59,469 nt of DNA from Chloroflexota bacterium (GTDB lineage Bacteria; Chloroflexota; UBA6077). Below the pieces are notes generated by a model, which was given only the letters and a program-made list of their open reading frames with translations, ran no database searches and was not told where the DNA came from. Positions 57,841 to 59,469 of the stretch are shown here, piece after piece. Position 1 is the first letter of the stretch, and each line of letters begins with the position of its first letter. Position numbers and translations under genes: made by a program. The stretch lies in NCBI GenBank assembly GCA_023380955.1, contig JAMCTB010000118.1:4956-64424 (forward strand), in the 5' to 3' direction.

Positions 57841-59469
57841 GTGGGCGACCTGATAGCCCGACTTAGAACCGAAGCGCCCCAGGTGTGGCGGAAGCTGTCG
57901 CCGGTCCAAAGGGCCAGCCTGATCGGCGTGGCCGTGGCCACGCTGGCAGCCATCTTCTTCCTCACCAACTGGGCTCAGCAGACCGAGTACGCGACTGTCT
58001 TTTCCAAGCTGACCGAGAGCGACGCGGCGGCGATTGTGACCAAGCTGAAAGAGTTGAAGGTCCCCTACGAGCTCGCCGATGGCGGCTCGACGATCAAGGT
58101 GCCCGCGGACAAGCTATACGACGTCCGTTTGCAGCTGGCCTCTCAGGGGCTGCCCAAGGGCGGTGCCGTCGGGTTCGAGCTGTTCGACAAGATGAGCTTC
58201 GGTCTGACCGACTTTGCCCAGAAGATCAACTACCAGCGAGCCCTGGAGGGCGAACTTGCCAGAACCATCGGCAGCCTGTCTGCCGTAGAGGATGCCCGCG
58301 TTCACATCGTGATTCCGCAGAGCGAGCTGTTCGTAGAACGGGAAAACCCGACCACGGCCTCCGTGGTCCTCCGACTCAAGCCCGGGCAGGAGCTAGACGC
58401 TCGGCAGACCAGAGGGGTTGTCAATCTGGTCTCCAGGAGTGTCGAAGGGCTGAAGCCGGAGAACGTCACGGTGTTGGACGGCAACGGCGTCATGCTGTCG
58501 GGGCAAGACGACAAGTCGTTGCTCTCCGCCGGGGCTACCAGCACGCAGCGCGATGCCCAGAAGGGCTACGAGCGGTCTGTTCAGCAGGACATCCAGGCGA
58601 TGCTGGAGCAGGTGCTTGGCCCCCGTAAGGCTGTGGTTCGTGTGAGCGCGGCCCTGGACTGGGATCAGTTCGAGTCGAGCAGCGAGACCTATTCTCCGTC
58701 GGGCAAGCCGGCGCAGGTCCGCAGCACGCACGAGCTGGTCGAGCGCTCGGCAACGGCCCTGGGCGATGGGGGCTTCTCTACGCCCTCCTACCCCATCGAT
58801 GGCCGCACTCCGGCGGGGCCGGTTAGCCCCAACGCGACACCCGCGACCACCGCGACTCCCCAGGTGACTCCTCAAGCCCTGGCGACCCCGACGACCACCG
58901 CCGGCTCTGTGAGCGATCCGAAGTACGAGCGTCGGGACGTCACCAACAACTACGAGATCTCCAAGCTGGTGGAGCACACCGTCAAGGCACCCGGAAGCGT
59001 TAAGAAGCTATCGGTGTCGGTGCTGCTGGACGGCCAGCTGGACGATGCTCTGACCTCCACGATCACCAAGGTTGTGACCGCTGCTGCTGGTCTGGATGCC
59101 AACAGGGGGGACAGTGTGGTAGTCGCGAGTCTGCCCTTCGATCAGTCGACCTCGGCGGCTCAGGAAAAAGCCGGTGAGGAGGCTGCGAAGCGGGATCTGT
59201 ACACCGGAGTTGCCAAGGGCGCGATGGTGGTGTTCTCGCTGCTGGTGGTCCTGTTGCTGGTGCGTGCCCTCATCAAGGGGCTCACCAGGGATCCCAACGC
59301 ACCCGCCAAGGTCAAGGGGAAGGTGAAGGGCAAGAACAACCTGCCTCAGCTGACCGAGGGAGAAGCCCAGCAGCAGGCTCTAGCCGCGCTCAAGGCCATG
59401 CCGAAGGAAGAGGATCCCAGGCCGGCGCAGGTGCTGCGCGACGTTAGTCAACTAGCTCAGAATGAGCCC
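57841..59469 (+). CDS. fliF: MS-ring protein FliF (3' end beyond window)
   Basis: 543 codons in frame to the window edge with no stop. GTG start with GGGGAG upstream. First membrane helix at about 23-44 (SLIGVAVATLAAIFFLTNWA), ring-building motifs (LQLASQGLPKGGAVGFELFD; INYQRALEGELARTIGSLSA), a variable Thr/Pro-rich loop (about 320-350), and a second helix near 460-480. The cytoplasmic C-terminus that binds FliG has begun. Likely only a few residues are missing. Confidence 0.95.
   Translation, partial: MGDLIARLRTEAPQVWRKLSPVQRASLIGVAVATLAAIFFLTNWAQQTEYATVFSKLTESDAAAIVTKLKELKVPYELADGGSTIKVPADKLYDVRLQLASQGLPKGGAVGFELFDKMSFGLTDFAQKINYQRALEGELARTIGSLSAVEDARVHIVIPQSELFVERENPTTASVVLRLKPGQELDARQTRGVVNLVSRSVEGLKPENVTVLDGNGVMLSGQDDKSLLSAGATSTQRDAQKGYERSVQQDIQAMLEQVLGPRKAVVRVSAALDWDQFESSSETYSPSGKPAQVRSTHELVERSATALGDGGFSTPSYPIDGRTPAGPVSPNATPATTATPQVTPQALATPTTTAGSVSDPKYERRDVTNNYEISKLVEHTVKAPGSVKKLSVSVLLDGQLDDALTSTITKVVTAAAGLDANRGDSVVVASLPFDQSTSAAQEKAGEEAAKRDLYTGVAKGAMVVFSLLVVLLLVRALIKGLTRDPNAPAKVKGKVKGKNNLPQLTEGEAQQQALAALKAMPKEEDPRPAQVLRDVSQLAQNEP

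Noticed and set aside
57885..58628. Plus-strand open frame of 247 codons inside fliF
   Set aside because: Arg/Gly-rich out-of-frame reading of fliF, whose own frame is open from 57841 to the window end.
1..59469. CRISPR arrays, insertion sequences, prophage or integrase genes
   Set aside because: No regularly spaced repeats, transposase or integrase motifs were seen; only short palindromic repeats are present.

Overview
The window is one contiguous, high-GC (roughly 60 percent by eye) bacterial chromosome segment that is almost entirely a motility locus. GTG and TTG starts are common, genes often overlap by 4 to 20 bases, and intergenic palindromic repeats sit at operon borders. No P-ring or L-ring genes are visible. 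FliW, CsrA, FlbD, FlgN, CheC, CheD and CheX together recall monoderm-type flagellar systems. A flagellated, high-GC lineage such as a Chloroflexota relative would fit, but that is a guess from gene content and repeat style, not a demonstrated placement.

Layout. Positions 1-1830 hold a palindromic repeat, a CinA-family protein, a small tautomerase and tRNA-Arg(UCU). Positions 1966-7794 hold signalling genes: a hybrid histidine kinase, a membrane HD-GYP protein, a NarX/DegS-type kinase with a degenerate ATPase domain, and two NarL-type response regulators. Positions 7801-19841 are the early flagellar block: flbD, motA, motB, fliL, fliM, fliN, fliO, fliP, fliQ, fliR, flhB, flhA, a PilZ protein, a small membrane protein, fliA (sigma-28) and a FlgF/FlgG rod protein. 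Positions 19852-24118 are a sigma-28 operon: flgM, flgN, flgK, flgL, fliW, csrA. Positions 24123-46793, all on the minus strand, are a glycosylation island. From promoter end to distal end it holds a sugar SDR, a HddC-like nucleotidyltransferase, GmhA-like isomerase, HddA-like kinase, E1-alpha and E1-beta thiamine enzymes, a GDP-fucose-synthase-like reductase, a DdhC/ColD-like 3-dehydratase, two B12-type radical SAM enzymes, a giant multi-domain glycosyltransferase with an apparent frameshift, and four GT2-TPR glycosyltransferases. Positions 46998-50431 hold flagellin and fliS, fliD, flaG under two further sigma-28 promoters. Positions 50784-56866 hold cheA, cheC, cheD, cheY, cheB, cheR and cheX. 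Positions 57050-59469 begin the basal-body operon flgC, fliE, fliF (cut by the window end) with no flgB upstream.

How the parts fit. FliA and its anti-factor FlgM form the usual checkpoint, and near-perfect TAAAGTTC-N11-GCCGAT promoters precede flgM, flagellin and fliS. FliW and CsrA are encoded just before the island, and the flagellin leader carries two candidate CsrA sites (one in a hairpin loop, one over the ribosome binding site), arranged as in the Bacillus subtilis hag leader. The island lies between csrA and flagellin, so flagellin is the likely acceptor. Its enzymes suggest a GDP-heptose-derived, 3-deoxygenated sugar that may receive a two-carbon branch from the orphan E1 pair. No pseudaminic or legionaminic acid genes and no Maf transferase are seen. 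This possible branched deoxy-heptose flagellin glycan is the most novel idea in the window and is inference.
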